Shown: positions 5,537-6,368 of the stretch, piece after piece
How the letters are laid out: each line of letters opens with the position of its first letter
Numbering within the stretch: position 1 is the first letter of the stretch
Assembly: GCA_937907205.1 (NCBI GenBank)
Contig: CALESE010000077.1
Span: forward strand, 1 to 6,368
DNA length: 6,368 nt
Source: an uncultured Romboutsia sp.
GTDB lineage: Bacteria > Bacillota > Clostridia > Peptostreptococcales > Peptostreptococcaceae
Direction: 5' to 3'
Position numbers and translations under genes: made by a program
The notes under the pieces: generated by a model
What the model saw: the letters and a program-made list of their open reading frames with translations, nothing else
Databases searched by the model: none
What the model was told of the DNA's origin: nothing

Positions 5537-5580
5537 ATTAGTAGAAAAATGGATACATATGTATCCATTATTCTATTAAT
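5537..5580. terminator. Long convergent palindrome overlapping the regulator's 3' end
   Basis: Bases 5537-5558 and 5559-5580 are complementary except for one A-A mismatch (5547/5570) and a G-U (5541/5576). The core AATGGATACATATGTATCCATT (5548-5569) is perfect, though its centre would have to open as a loop. On the minus strand the core is followed by a T run (complement of 5545-5549), a usable terminator for the regulator gene. On the plus strand the tail is only moderately T-rich. The right arm lies in the last codons and stop of the minus-strand gene. Confidence 0.65.
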
Positions 5581-6212
5581 ATTGACTCAACCTTATCTTT
5601 ATCAATAATTTTTATAAAATCTTTAGAATAATCTATAAGATTATCCTTTTTCATATTTATAAGCTCCCTTGATAAAGAAGGTCTAGGTATACCTAGAATT
5701 TCAGAGAGTTTTTGCTTAGTCATATTTAGTTTTATTGTGGAAGTATTTTGAATATTTGATTCTGACATTAAATAATAGCATATCTTGTGTCGTATGCTTG
5801 TAAATGATAAACTTGTTATAGACTTATTTAGATTAATTATTTTATTTGTTAATTCATTCAAAAACATATTTAAAAATGTTGGGTTATTAGTACAGAATTT
5901 TATAAAATCATTCTTTGATATAAACATTATTTCACTTGAGGTAGATGATATAACTGTTGCAGGGTATTCTTGGGCATCTGAAAATGCTATAACTTCACCG
6001 AATAAATTCCCGCTACTAAAAGAAGATAAGTGAATAGTATTATTACTTGTCAAAATTCTTTTAATATCAATATTACCAGATATTACAAGCCCCACTTTTG
6101 TACAAGGGCTTCCCTCAAGGGCTATAATATCATTTTTGGAATAATGTATTAGTTTATAGTTATAATCTTTGAAAAAGTTTATTATTTCTTCTTTTGTCTT
6201 TTTTTTAAACAT
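5568..6212 (-). CDS. Crp/Fnr-family transcriptional regulator
   Basis: This 214-residue protein has Crp/Fnr architecture: a cyclic-nucleotide-binding-like beta roll (about 18-108), a dimerisation helix (about 110-138) and a winged helix-turn-helix (about 139-205). The phosphate-binding-cassette region reads FGEVIAFSDAQEYPATV (71-87). GE is kept, but the Arg-Ser pair that holds cAMP in E. coli CRP is Tyr83-Pro84, so cAMP binding is unlikely. The three cysteines (37, 107, 145) do not form an FNR-type cluster motif. The recognition helix is GIPRPSLSREL (174-184). R177 and R182 correspond to CRP R180 and R185, but Pro178 replaces the Glu that reads the GA of TGTGA/TTGAT sites, so its operator should differ. 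GGAG (complement of 6221-6224) lies 8 nt before ATG. The effector and targets are unknown. It is convergent with the CDF gene, so a shared function is not implied. Confidence 0.92.
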   Translation of the reverse strand: MFKKKTKEEIINFFKDYNYKLIHYSKNDIIALEGSPCTKVGLVISGNIDIKRILTSNNTIHLSSFSSGNLFGEVIAFSDAQEYPATVISSTSSEIMFISKNDFIKFCTNNPTFLNMFLNELTNKIINLNKSITSLSFTSIRHKICYYLMSESNIQNTSTIKLNMTKQKLSEILGIPRPSLSRELINMKKDNLIDYSKDFIKIIDKDKVESILIE

Positions 6213-6248
6213 TATTAAATCTCCAATAAAAATAGTATTTTCATTAGT

Positions 6249-6262
6249 GTAACATAAGTTAC
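6249..6262. promoter_or_regulatory. Crp/Fnr-architecture inverted repeat GTAAC-N4-GTTAC
   Basis: GTAAC (6249-6253), ATAA, GTTAC (6258-6262) has perfect 5-bp arms and 4-nt spacing, the layout of an FNR box (TTGAT-N4-ATCAA). It lies 36 bp upstream of the Crp-like regulator's start codon. It could be an autoregulatory operator, but the short arms make chance possible. Confidence 0.4.
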
Positions 6263-6310
6263 TATAAATATATAGATATACACTACATTAGTTTATCATT
6301 GAGACTGTAT

Positions 6311-6338
6311 ATTATATAAATAATGTAAAAAAATTTAA
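6311..6338 (-). promoter_or_regulatory. Possible promoter of the Crp-like regulator
   Basis: On the minus strand a perfect TATAAT (complement of 6311-6316) lies 16 bp after a weak -35, TTAAAT (complement of 6333-6338). The start would be near 6304, placing the GTAAC-N4-GTTAC repeat about 40-55 nt downstream of it, where a bound protein could block transcription. Other AT-rich -10-like strings nearby (TATAGT, complement of 6261-6266) cannot be excluded. Confidence 0.3.
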
Positions 6339-6368
6339 TATTAAAAATTTAAAATATAGTTGCTAAAT

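Noticed and set aside
1..6368. CRISPR array, prophage, tRNA or rRNA genes
   Set aside because: There are no regularly spaced repeats, no phage-type genes and no GC-richer structured RNA segments in the window.

Overview
The window is very AT-rich, with mostly A/T-ending codons, AGA arginine and ATA isoleucine codons, and strong GGAG-type ribosome binding sites. It carries a clostridial ribonuclease J and a DUF1846/UPF0371 protein. This fits chromosomal DNA of a low-GC spore-forming Firmicute. My best guess is a Clostridioides-like member of the Peptostreptococcaceae, but the genus cannot be fixed from the window.

Layout, left to right. (1) At 1-329 two adjacent terminator hairpins close whatever lies to the left, followed by an AT-rich leader with a 13-bp inverted repeat. 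(2) At 330-1991 (+) is a complete ribonuclease J. (3) At 2113-2304 (+) is a 63-residue, two-helix membrane miniprotein. It is preceded by a sequence matching the sporulation sigma-K promoter consensus and ends inside a 23-bp perfect hairpin terminator. (4) At 2627-4135 (+) is a DUF1846 protein behind the best promoter in the window (TTGAAA-17-TATAAT) and a foldable leader of about 135 nt. It ends at its own terminator. (5) At 4136-4592 is a 457-bp gap. It holds a second copy of part of the DUF1846 leader, a possible promoter and a strong hairpin-plus-T6 terminator only about 64 nt before the next gene. (6) At 4593-5474 (+) is a cation diffusion facilitator metal exporter. (7) Convergent to it, at 5568-6212 (-), is a Crp/Fnr-family regulator, with a long palindrome at the junction and a Crp/Fnr-architecture inverted repeat upstream.

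The genes look mostly like separate transcription units rather than one pathway. RNase J turns over and matures RNA from the 5' end. The miniprotein may be a spore or mother-cell protein. DUF1846 is conserved but has no established role that I can state. The CDF transporter exports divalent metal. The Crp-like regulator lacks cAMP-binding residues and may regulate itself.

I see no CRISPR, phage, transposase or defence system. The less ordinary material is in the non-coding DNA: the repeated leader segment, the promoter/terminator pair before the CDF gene, and the likely sigma-K signal. All of these are inferences from inspection and none was computed.
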